DNA from: CAZDSS01 sp964508185
GTDB taxonomy: Bacteria > Pseudomonadota > Alphaproteobacteria > Sphingomonadales > Govanellaceae
DNA: 5,295 bases
Direction: 5' to 3'
NCBI GenBank assembly: GCA_964508185.1
Contig: CAZDSS010000150.1
Span: 1 to 5,295 of the forward strand
The position numbers and the translations under genes are program-made. How positions within the stretch are numbered: the first letter of the stretch is position 1; the number at the start of each line of letters is the position of its first letter. Below are positions 1 through 5,007 of this stretch, piece by piece. The notes beneath the pieces were generated by a model. The model saw nothing but the letters and a program-made list of their open reading frames with translations, ran no database searches and had not been told where the DNA came from.

Positions 1-847
1 CCGGCGCATCGGCGAAGACGATGTTGGGCGACTTGCCCCCGCATTCGAGGGAGACATGCTTCATGTTGGATTCGGCGGAATATTTGAGGAAGTATTTCCC
101 CACTTCCGTCGAGCCCGTGAAGCTCACCATGTCCACGTCCATGTGACGGCCCAGCGCCTGCCCCGCCGTCTCGCCGAAGCCGGGCAGCACCTGAAGGACG
201 CCGTCGGGGATCCCCGCTTCCGCCGCAAGCTCCGCAACCCGCAGCGCCGACAGGGGCGACTGTTCGGCGGGCTTCACGATGACGCTGTTGCCCGCAGCCA
301 GTGCCGGCGCCGCCTTCCATGCGAACATGAGCAGCGGGAAGTTCCACGGGATCACCGCGGCCACCACGCCCACCGGCTCGCGGGTGACGAGGGCAAGGGC
401 GTCGGGCCCCGTGGGCGCCACTTCGTCATAGATCTTGTCGATGGCCTCGGCGTTCCACGTGATGCATTCGACCACACCCGGTATGTCCTGATTGCGGGCA
501 TTGCTGATGGGCTTCCCCATGTCGAGCGTTTCAAGAAGCGCAAGCTCGTCCGCATGGCTCTCGATGAGCGACGCGAATTTCAGGAGCACCCGCTTCCGCC
601 GCTTGGGCGGCAGGTTGGACCAGACGCCCGATTCGAACGCTTGGCGCGCCGCCTTGACCGCGCGGTCCACGTCCTCGGCGTCGCAGGCCGCGACCTCGGC
701 CAGCACCTGGCCGTTGATGGGGCTGGTGCACAGGAAGGTCTTGCCCGACGCTGCGGGCACATAGCGGCCGTTGATGAAGGCCTGGTTGCGGAAATCGAGG
801 CCCTCGGCCCGCGCGACCCATTCGTCGCGGCTCAGCTTGCTGGACAT
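1..847 (-). CDS. NAD(P)-dependent aldehyde dehydrogenase, PuuC-like (partial; C-terminal half beyond left edge)
   Basis: Oxidises an aldehyde to the carboxylic acid with NAD(P)+ in the cytoplasm. The reading frame is open from an ATG at 847 to the window edge, giving 282 codons of a family usually near 490-500. Landmarks fall where they do in classical ALDH numbering: PWNFP with the oxyanion Asn at N169, the cofactor-binding KPAE at K192-E195, the FTGSTEVG turn at 243-250, and the general base E268 in LECGGKSPNIVF. The nucleophilic Cys, expected about 34 residues later, is outside the window, so activity cannot be confirmed. The LALLETLDMGKPI block (102-114) and overall pattern recall E. coli PuuC (gamma-glutamyl-gamma-aminobutyraldehyde dehydrogenase) and related polyamine/betaine-aldehyde enzymes; substrate is not decidable here. 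An AGGAGA ribosome site sits 7 nt before the ATG. It diverges from the peptidase gene at 976. Family assignment is secure; subfamily is a guess. Confidence 0.95.
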   Translation of the reverse strand, partial: MSSKLSRDEWVARAEGLDFRNQAFINGRYVPAASGKTFLCTSPINGQVLAEVAACDAEDVDRAVKAARQAFESGVWSNLPPKRRKRVLLKFASLIESHADELALLETLDMGKPISNARNQDIPGVVECITWNAEAIDKIYDEVAPTGPDALALVTREPVGVVAAVIPWNFPLLMFAWKAAPALAAGNSVIVKPAEQSPLSALRVAELAAEAGIPDGVLQVLPGFGETAGQALGRHMDVDMVSFTGSTEVGKYFLKYSAESNMKHVSLECGGKSPNIVFADAP

Positions 848-854
848 GGGTAAT

Positions 855-860
855 TCTCCT
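855..860 (-). promoter_or_regulatory. Shine-Dalgarno of the aldehyde dehydrogenase
   Basis: On the minus strand this reads AGGAGA, 7 nt before the ATG at 847. It is a strong, well-spaced ribosome site that fixes the start and agrees with the family's N-terminus. Confidence 0.8.
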
Positions 861-910
861 GGCCGTTGTGACATGCGCGTCCCGGGCATTCTAGCGAAGC
901 GTCCGGGTTT

Positions 911-940
911 TTGACAGGGATCGCCGCAGCGGTGAATAAT
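911..940 (+). promoter_or_regulatory. Sigma70-like promoter for the DPP IV gene
   Basis: A perfect -35 TTGACA (911-916) is followed after 18 bp by AATAAT (935-940), which matches the -10 consensus at five of six positions. It stands out as an AT-rich island in GC-rich DNA. A transcript would begin near 947 and have a leader of about 29 nt before the ATG at 976. Called by sequence match only. Confidence 0.6.
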
Positions 941-967
941 TCCCCGATTTGCACCCGCGTAACGGTT

Positions 968-971
968 GAGG
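968..971 (+). promoter_or_regulatory. Weak Shine-Dalgarno of the DPP IV gene
   Basis: GAGG lies only 4 nt before the ATG at 976, shorter than the usual 5-9 nt. The start is still favoured because the signal peptide begins right there. Confidence 0.45.
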
Positions 972-975
972 CGTC

Positions 976-3177
976 ATGCAGCTCCCCCGCGCCCTCGCGT
1001 TTCTCCTCCTGCTCCTGCCCGCGAATGCCCTGGCGGCGGAGGATGCGCCGCAGCTCACCTTCGCGCGCGTTTTCGGGGAGCCGTCCCTTGAAGGCCCGCG
1101 CCTCGGCATGGCGCGCTTCTCGCCCGACGGGCGGTATCTCGCCTGGCTTCGCGGCAGCGCGGAATCGGCGCAAGCGCTCAACCTCTGGCTTCTCGACACG
1201 GAGACCGGCGACAATCGCCTGCTGGTCGCCGCATCAAGCCTCGGCGCGCGCGGCGAGGATGCGGCCGAGCGCGCCCGGCGGGAGCGGGAGCGCATCCGGG
1301 AAAGCGGCATCACCCGCTTTCAATGGACCCCCGCGGGCGACGCCCTGCTGATTCCGAAGGGCGGCGTCGTCCATCATGTCGAACGCGAGACCGGGAGGCT
1401 CACCGCCATCGATCCCGAGGGCGGCGCGCGCATGGACGCCCGCATCTCCCCCGACGGGCGGTGCCTTGCCTTCGTGCGGGACAACGACCTTTACGTGCGC
1501 GACCTTGCAAGCGGCCGGGAGAAGCGCCTGACCCGCAGCCGCGATCCCTTCATCCGCTACGGCCTTGCGGACTTCATCGCCGCCGAGGAAATGGGCCGGG
1601 GCGAGGGCTACTGGTGGTCGCCCGACGGCACGGCAATCGCCTTCACGGAGACGGACGCGCGCCATATCCCCCATCGCCTGCGCCACGAAATCCTCGCCGG
1701 GGACAGCCGCCTCAATCCCGAACCCTACCCTTTCGCGGGCGGGCCCAACGTGAAGACCCGCCTCGGCGTCGTGGAGCCGGACGATGGGCGCATCCGCTGG
1801 CTCGATCTCGGCGATGATTCCGAGCGTTACCTCGCCCGGGTGACGTGGGCGGCGGACGGCCGCAGCCTGCTCGTGGTCCAGCAAAGCCGCGACCAGAAAA
1901 CCGTGACGCTGCGCCGTCTCGACCGCCGGAGCGGCAAGGGCGAGACGCTGGTGACGGAGAAGTCCGATCGCTGGATCAATCTCCATGACGATCTCATGCC
2001 CCTGGACGACGGCCGCTTCATCTGGAGCTCGGAGCGGGAGGGGGTGAAGCGCCTCTATCTCCACGCCGCGGATGGCGAGCCCCTCGGCGCCATCACGCCC
2101 ACCGGAATGCCGGTGGACGCCTTGATCGCCGTCGATCCCGATCGGGACCGCGTCCATTTCGAAGCCCCCGGCGCGTCGCCGCTCGAGCGCCATCTGTTCA
2201 GCATGGATCTCGACCCCGCGACCGACGACGCGCCCCGGCGCGTCACGCAGGTCCCCGGCATCCATGCGACCGCCGTCAATGGCAAGGCTGGCCTCATTCT
2301 CGACCGCTACGCGACGCCGGACATTCCCGCGGCCTTGCAGCTGGTGTCCCTTGATGGCGATGTGAAGCATGTGCTGCTCGACGGGACGATCGGCCCCGAT
2401 CACCCCTACGCGCCCTTCCTTGCGGGCCATGTCCGGCCGGAATTCGGCGCGCTCCGCGCGGCGGACGGGACGGAGCTCCATTACCGCCTGTTCCTGCCGC
2501 CGGGGCCGGGGCCGCACAAGCTGCTGGTCCATGTCTATGGCGGCCCGGGGGTGCAGTACGTCACCCGCGGCTGGGCGCCCCTCTGGTATCAGGCGGCGCT
2601 TGATCGCGGCTACGGCATCTTTTCGCTGGACGGACGCGGCAGCAAGCGCCGGGGCGCGGCCTTCGAGGCGGCGTTTGCCAAGGGCTTCGGGCACACCGAA
2701 GTGGCCGACCAGATGGCCGGGATCGCGTTCCTGAAGTCACATCCGAAGGTCGATCCGGACCGCATCGCCGTCTATGGCTGGAGCTATGGCGGCTACATGG
2801 CGCTGAAGCTTGCGGCGGCAGGGGGCGGCATCCGCGCCGCCGTCTCGGGCGCGCCGGTCACCGACTGGCGGCTCTACGACACCCATTACACGGAGCGTTA
2901 CATGGGCCTGCCGCAGGATCGCGCCGAGGCTTACGACCGAAGCGCCGTCTTCGCCGACCTCGACCGCATGGACGCGCCGCTTCTGCTGATCCACGGCATG
3001 GCGGACGACAACGTGCTGTTCGTCCACATGACAAGGCTGATCGCCGCCCTGCAGGAAAAGGGCCGCATGTTCGATCTCATGACCTATCCGGGCGAGACCC
3101 ACGCCATCCGCGATCCCGCGATCCAGACTCATCTCTACGAGACGATCTTCCGCTTCCTCGACCGGGAGTTGCAGTGA
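976..3177 (+). CDS. Exported S9 family dipeptidyl-peptidase IV
   Basis: Serine exopeptidase that removes N-terminal dipeptides (typically X-Pro) from peptides, probably in the periplasm. The 733-residue length suits bacterial DPP IV. Residues 1-20 form a signal peptide (LPR, then a Leu-rich core, then ANALA before AED; likely cut after A20). The beta-propeller (DPPIV_N) spans about 90-450 and includes DFIAAEEMGR, whose E204/E205 correspond to the Glu pair that binds the substrate amino terminus (human E205/E206). The alpha/beta-hydrolase domain occupies about 490-733. Its triad is S603 (GWSYGGY), D677 (GMADDN) and H709 (GETHAI). Y521 (VYGGPG) matches the oxyanion Tyr, Y634 and Y638 match the S1-pocket tyrosines 662/666 of the human enzyme, and N679 matches Asn710. 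All key residues are present, so an active enzyme is expected. No membrane segment beyond the signal peptide. It is monocistronic by position: divergent from the ALDH, convergent with the oxidoreductase. An acyl-aminoacyl peptidase is less likely because of the Glu-pair motif. Confidence 0.95.
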   Translation: MQLPRALAFLLLLLPANALAAEDAPQLTFARVFGEPSLEGPRLGMARFSPDGRYLAWLRGSAESAQALNLWLLDTETGDNRLLVAASSLGARGEDAAERARRERERIRESGITRFQWTPAGDALLIPKGGVVHHVERETGRLTAIDPEGGARMDARISPDGRCLAFVRDNDLYVRDLASGREKRLTRSRDPFIRYGLADFIAAEEMGRGEGYWWSPDGTAIAFTETDARHIPHRLRHEILAGDSRLNPEPYPFAGGPNVKTRLGVVEPDDGRIRWLDLGDDSERYLARVTWAADGRSLLVVQQSRDQKTVTLRRLDRRSGKGETLVTEKSDRWINLHDDLMPLDDGRFIWSSEREGVKRLYLHAADGEPLGAITPTGMPVDALIAVDPDRDRVHFEAPGASPLERHLFSMDLDPATDDAPRRVTQVPGIHATAVNGKAGLILDRYATPDIPAALQLVSLDGDVKHVLLDGTIGPDHPYAPFLAGHVRPEFGALRAADGTELHYRLFLPPGPGPHKLLVHVYGGPGVQYVTRGWAPLWYQAALDRGYGIFSLDGRGSKRRGAAFEAAFAKGFGHTEVADQMAGIAFLKSHPKVDPDRIAVYGWSYGGYMALKLAAAGGGIRAAVSGAPVTDWRLYDTHYTERYMGLPQDRAEAYDRSAVFADLDRMDAPLLLIHGMADDNVLFVHMTRLIAALQEKGRMFDLMTYPGETHAIRDPAIQTHLYETIFRFLDRELQ

Positions 3178-3189
3178 CGCGGGACGTCA
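3175..3189. repeat. Short inverted repeat spanning both stop codons of the convergent genes
   Basis: TGACG, a 5-nt spacer, then CGTCA: perfect 5-bp arms. The left arm begins with the TGA of the DPP IV gene; the right arm is, on the other strand, the TGA of the oxidoreductase. There is no T-tract on either side, so it is not a standard intrinsic terminator. With only 9 bp between the stops, no other terminator fits in the gap. Confidence 0.5.
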
Positions 3190-4182
3190 GGCGCCGTGAT
3201 CGGTCACCAGCACGATCTTGCCCCGGGCGCGCCGCTCCTCGATCTCGCGCAGGGCGTCGGCCGCCCGCTCAAGGGGATAGGTGGCCGAGACGAGGGGCTT
3301 GATTCTGCCCTGTTCGAACAGGTCCATGAGGGCCTGGTTGTTGGCCGCGCTCCGCTCCGGCTCGCGCTCGGTGAAGGCACCCCAGAACACGCCCACGACG
3401 TCGCAGCCCTTGAGCAGCACGCGGTTGAGCGCCAGGCGCGGGATCTCGCCGCTCGCGAAGCCGATGACGAGGAGCCGTCCCTTCCAGTTGATGGCGCTCA
3501 TGACGGCGTCGGTCGCGTCACCCCCCACGGGGTCGTAGATCACGTCCGCGCCCTTGCCGCCGGTGAGGTCGCGCACCTGCTGCTTGAGGTCGCCCTTCAC
3601 GTAGTCGATGCCCTCGTCCGCGCCGTTTTCGCGCGCGACAGCGAGCTTGTCCGCGCTCGATGCGGCGGCGATCACCCGCGCGCCCAGCGCCTTGCCGAGC
3701 TGCACGGCGGCGATCCCGACGCCGCCCGCGGCGCCGAGGACGAGGAGCGTCTCCCCCGGCTGCAGCTTCGCCCGGTCGACGAGCGCGTGATAGGTCGTCG
3801 CATAGGTGATGAGGAAGCCCGCGGCCGTCGGGTAATCCATGGCGTCGGGAATGCGGGTCACCATCTTCTGGTCGACCACGATCTCCTCGGCGAAGCCGCC
3901 CCAGACGGACATGGCGGCGACGCGGTCGCCGAGCTTCACCCGGGTCACCCCTTCGCCGAGCTCGATGACCTCGCCCGCCACCTCGCCGCCCGGCGAGAAG
4001 GGGAAATCGGGCTTGAACTGGTACTTGCCGCGAATGATGAGGGTATCGGGAAAATTCACCCCGCAGGCATGGACGCGGATCCGCACCTGACCCGGTCCGG
4101 GGGTGGGGCAAGGGACGTTCTCGACCACCAGCGCCTCGGGACCGGCGTGGCGCTTGCACAATACGGCTTTCATGGTGTTCAC
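3187..4182 (-). CDS. Zinc-independent MDR oxidoreductase, NADPH:quinone reductase type
   Basis: Cytoplasmic medium-chain dehydrogenase/reductase of the quinone oxidoreductase (Qor) group, predicted to reduce quinones or alpha,beta-unsaturated carbonyls with NADPH. Numbered from the GTG at 4182 (331 residues), the GroES-like N-terminal domain covers about 4-130, with GVNFPDTLIIRGKY (41-54) and FSPGGEVAGEV (62-72). Where zinc alcohol dehydrogenases have Cys and His ligands, this protein has N43 and G66, so it should lack catalytic zinc. The Rossmann fold carries the nucleotide motif LGAAGGVG (149-156), and SSADK (175-179) after the second strand favours NADPH. The frame stays open upstream to an ATG at 4371, but that extension runs through the promoter region and looks non-coding. 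AAGGGGAG lies 7 nt before GTG 4182 and 16 nt before ATG 4173, so GTG is preferred. The ATG, giving 328 residues starting MKAVLCK, is the more usual family N-terminus and remains possible. It is convergent with the DPP IV gene and divergent from sspB. True substrate is unknown. Confidence 0.92.
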   Translation of the reverse strand: MNTMKAVLCKRHAGPEALVVENVPCPTPGPGQVRIRVHACGVNFPDTLIIRGKYQFKPDFPFSPGGEVAGEVIELGEGVTRVKLGDRVAAMSVWGGFAEEIVVDQKMVTRIPDAMDYPTAAGFLITYATTYHALVDRAKLQPGETLLVLGAAGGVGIAAVQLGKALGARVIAAASSADKLAVARENGADEGIDYVKGDLKQQVRDLTGGKGADVIYDPVGGDATDAVMSAINWKGRLLVIGFASGEIPRLALNRVLLKGCDVVGVFWGAFTEREPERSAANNQALMDLFEQGRIKPLVSATYPLERAADALREIEERRARGKIVLVTDHGA

Positions 4183-4189
4183 GAGAAGG

Positions 4190-4197
4190 CTCCCCTT
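4190..4197 (-). promoter_or_regulatory. Shine-Dalgarno favouring the GTG start of the oxidoreductase
   Basis: AAGGGGAG on the minus strand ends 7 nt before an in-frame GTG (4182-4180) but 16 nt before the first ATG (4173-4171). Spacing supports GTG. No Shine-Dalgarno-like sequence lies closer to the ATG. Confidence 0.6.
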
Positions 4198-4237
4198 GTT
4201 TTTCCGCAGATTTGTGACTCGCAGTGATTGGGCGGAC

Positions 4238-4265
4238 AGTATATAAATTGGCTTTGAAACATCAA
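4238..4265 (-). promoter_or_regulatory. Candidate promoter for the oxidoreductase
   Basis: On the minus strand, TTGATG (4265-4260) is followed after 16 bp by TATACT (4243-4238). The -10 matches consensus at five of six positions and the -35 at four. The start would be near 4231, leaving a leader of about 50 nt that contains the AAGGGGAG ribosome site. Its -35 directly abuts that of the sspB promoter. Confidence 0.5.
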
Positions 4266-4266
4266 A
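4253..4266. repeat. Small inverted repeat over the abutting -35 elements
   Basis: TTTGA, AACA, TCAAA: perfect 5-bp arms around a 4-bp centre. It overlaps both -35 hexamers of the divergent promoters, so the symmetry may simply reflect two TTGA elements facing away from each other. Confidence 0.4.
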
Positions 4267-4282
4267 CCGGTTCGCGTATAGC
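4254..4282 (+). promoter_or_regulatory. Candidate sigma70-like promoter for sspB
   Basis: TTGAAA (4254-4259), 17 bp, then TATAGC (4277-4282): five of six and four of six matches with ideal spacing. The transcript would start near 4289 and carry a leader of about 60 nt. The AACCGGTT palindrome lies inside the spacer. Confidence 0.5.
4265..4272. repeat. Palindrome AACCGGTT in the divergent promoter region
   Basis: A perfect 8-bp palindrome in the spacer of the sspB promoter and touching the -35 of the oxidoreductase promoter. It shares the AACCGG half-site with the 13-bp element at 4327-4339. Possible operator; no regulator is identified. Confidence 0.4.
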
Positions 4283-4326
4283 CTTCCGCTATCGTGCCTG
4301 GGCAGTGGGATTGGCTTGTGGCAGTT

Positions 4327-4339
4327 AACCGGGCCGGTT
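4327..4339. repeat. 13-bp inverted repeat in the sspB leader
   Basis: AACCGG, a central G, then CCGGTT: perfect 6-bp arms, 10 bp before the sspB ATG and directly against its weak ribosome site. It could act as DNA (repressor half-sites like those at 4265-4272). As RNA a 1-nt loop is impossible, so any hairpin would be shorter. Confidence 0.45.
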
Positions 4340-4349
4340 CGGAAGCAGG

Positions 4350-4871
4350 ATGTCGGATCAGAAAATTCCATATGACGAATTGGTGCAGGACGCCCTCCTC
4401 GGCGTCGTGCGCAAGGTATTGGCGGATACGGCGGTCCGCGGCCTGCCCGGCGCCCACCATTTCTACATCGCCTTCCGCACCGAGTATCCGGGCGTCGACA
4501 TCCCCGCCTATCTCCGGGAACGCTACAAGGAGGAGATGACCATCGTCCTCCAGAATCAGTTCTGGGACCTTAAGGTCACGGACGAGTATTTCCAGGTGGG
4601 CCTGAGCTTCAACAGCAAGCCGGCGGTGCTCACCATCCCCTTCGCCGCGGTCACCGGCTTCCTTGACCCGAGTGTCGAATTCGGCCTGCAGTTCCAGCGC
4701 CCGCGCCTCGCGAAGCCCGCGGCCGAGCCGGCACCGCAGCAGCCGGCGCCCAGCGAGACCGCCGCGGCCGACAATGGCGGCGAGCGGAACGGCAGCCCCG
4801 ATCCCGCCCCCGGCGACAATGGCGGCGACGCCAATGTCGTGGCGCTGGACGCCTTCCGCAGAAAAAAGTAA
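4350..4871 (+). CDS. sspB: SspB family ClpXP adaptor (alphaproteobacterial form)
   Basis: Binds the ssrA tag on proteins released from stalled ribosomes and tethers them to the ClpX unfoldase for degradation by ClpXP in the cytoplasm. The 173-residue product has an N-terminal helix (YDELVQDALLGVVRKVL, 8-24), then the SspB beta fold over about 32-118. Hallmarks are LPGAHHFYIAF (32-42), EEMTIVLQNQFWDL (61-74) and the peptide-groove strands TIPFAAVTGFLDPSVEF (95-111). This pattern closely follows the Caulobacter SspB-alpha protein rather than the E. coli one. Residues 119-160 are a low-complexity Pro/Ala/Gly/Asp/Asn linker, expected to be disordered. The tail NVVALDAFRRKK (162-173) is the conserved C-terminal segment; in the family such a tail is the ClpX-docking motif. 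The start at 4350 is supported by this N-terminus, although the nearest ribosome site (GGAAG, 4 nt upstream) is weak. It is divergent from the oxidoreductase and 136 bp ahead of fumC on the same strand. Confidence 0.93.
   Translation: MSDQKIPYDELVQDALLGVVRKVLADTAVRGLPGAHHFYIAFRTEYPGVDIPAYLRERYKEEMTIVLQNQFWDLKVTDEYFQVGLSFNSKPAVLTIPFAAVTGFLDPSVEFGLQFQRPRLAKPAAEPAPQQPAPSETAAADNGGERNGSPDPAPGDNGGDANVVALDAFRRKK
4769..4828 (+). repeat. In-frame 15-nt direct repeat in the sspB linker
   Basis: CGACAATGGCGGCGA occurs at 4769-4783 and again at 4814-4828, exactly 45 nt (15 codons) apart. Both copies encode DNGG followed by an acidic residue (141-145 and 156-160). This looks like a small internal duplication within the disordered linker between the SspB fold and the ClpX-binding tail. 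Confidence 0.6.
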
Positions 4872-4893
4872 AACCCCCACAGCCCTGAAGGGA

Positions 4894-4947
4894 TGGCAAG
4901 CCGCGATCTCCGGATGTCCGCAGGGCGGACAGGCGACAGGCTTGGCA
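4894..4947 (+). repeat. Nested inverted repeats (possible RNA structure) between sspB and fumC
   Basis: The inner stem is TGTCCGC, AGG, GCGGACA (4915-4931): seven perfect pairs with a 3-nt loop. The outer stem pairs TGGCAAGCC (4894-4902) with GGCTTGGCA (4939-4947): eight pairs interrupted by one G-G mismatch. A perfect 7-bp tandem repeat, GACAGGC twice (4928-4941), overlaps the right side. No T-tract follows, so it does not read as an intrinsic terminator. It could be a leader element of fumC, a 3' end structure of sspB, or chance in GC-rich DNA. I recognise no riboswitch class. Confidence 0.4.
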
Positions 4948-4952
4948 ACCAC

Positions 4953-4979
4953 CCGTCCGTGCGCGCGGCGCCCGGGCGG
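4953..4979 (+). repeat. Second GC-rich potential stem ahead of the fumC ribosome site
   Basis: CCGTCCG (4953-4959) can pair with CGGGCGG (4973-4979) with one G-U. The competing 10-bp palindrome CGCCCGGGCG lies at 4969-4978. Such pairings are common by chance in sequence this GC-rich. Confidence 0.25.
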
Positions 4980-4991
4980 CGGCGTTCATTT

Positions 4992-4997
4992 GAGGAG
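4992..4997 (+). promoter_or_regulatory. Shine-Dalgarno of fumC
   Basis: GAGGAG, 10 nt before the ATG at 5008. The match is strong and the spacing slightly long. It lies just after the GC-rich potential stem and in an A-rich, probably unpaired stretch. Confidence 0.75.
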
Positions 4998-5007
4998 ACA
5001 TCAAAAC

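Larger units (their letters stand above)
848..975. other. Divergent intergenic region between aldehyde dehydrogenase and DPP IV genes
   Basis: This 128-bp region drives two divergent genes. The right-reading promoter at 911-940 is convincing. For the left-reading gene, the minus strand has a TAGAAT (888-893), one mismatch from the -10 consensus, but the hexamer 17 bp upstream (TGTCAA, the complement of the other promoter's TTGACA) is a poor -35 match, so that promoter is only tentative. No palindromic operator or small reading frame stands out. Confidence 0.5.

Noticed and set aside
56..853. 265-codon open frame on the plus strand opposite the aldehyde dehydrogenase
   Set aside because: Antisense shadow: composition is His/Arg-rich and non-domain-like, whereas the minus strand carries exact ALDH landmarks at canonical positions.
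888..916. Left-reading promoter for the aldehyde dehydrogenase (TAGAAT with TGTCAA)
   Set aside because: The -10 is reasonable but the -35 matches consensus poorly, so it is mentioned with the intergenic region instead of being called.
1234..2694. 486-codon open frame on the minus strand opposite the DPP IV gene
   Set aside because: It is the antisense shadow of a high-GC gene. The translation is rich in Arg, Ala, Gly and His with no recognisable domain, while the opposite strand has a full S9 peptidase with all motifs.
3196..4227. 343-codon open frame on the plus strand opposite the oxidoreductase
   Set aside because: Shadow frame caused by GC-rich third positions; no family features, and the minus strand encodes a clear MDR protein.
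4882..4895. CCCTGAAGGG hairpin just after the sspB stop as a terminator
   Set aside because: Only 3-4 pairs with a tiny loop and no following T-tract; too weak to call.
4179..4952. 257-codon minus-strand frame overlapping sspB
   Set aside because: Covers the sspB gene and the divergent promoter region in antisense; no motif or ribosome site supports it.
4939..4953. GGCTTGGCAACCACC as a fragment of a SAM-type riboswitch (GGCAACC element)
   Set aside because: Only a seven-base similarity. The rest of the S-box core (k-turn, GA motifs, expression platform) is absent, and fumC is not a usual target.
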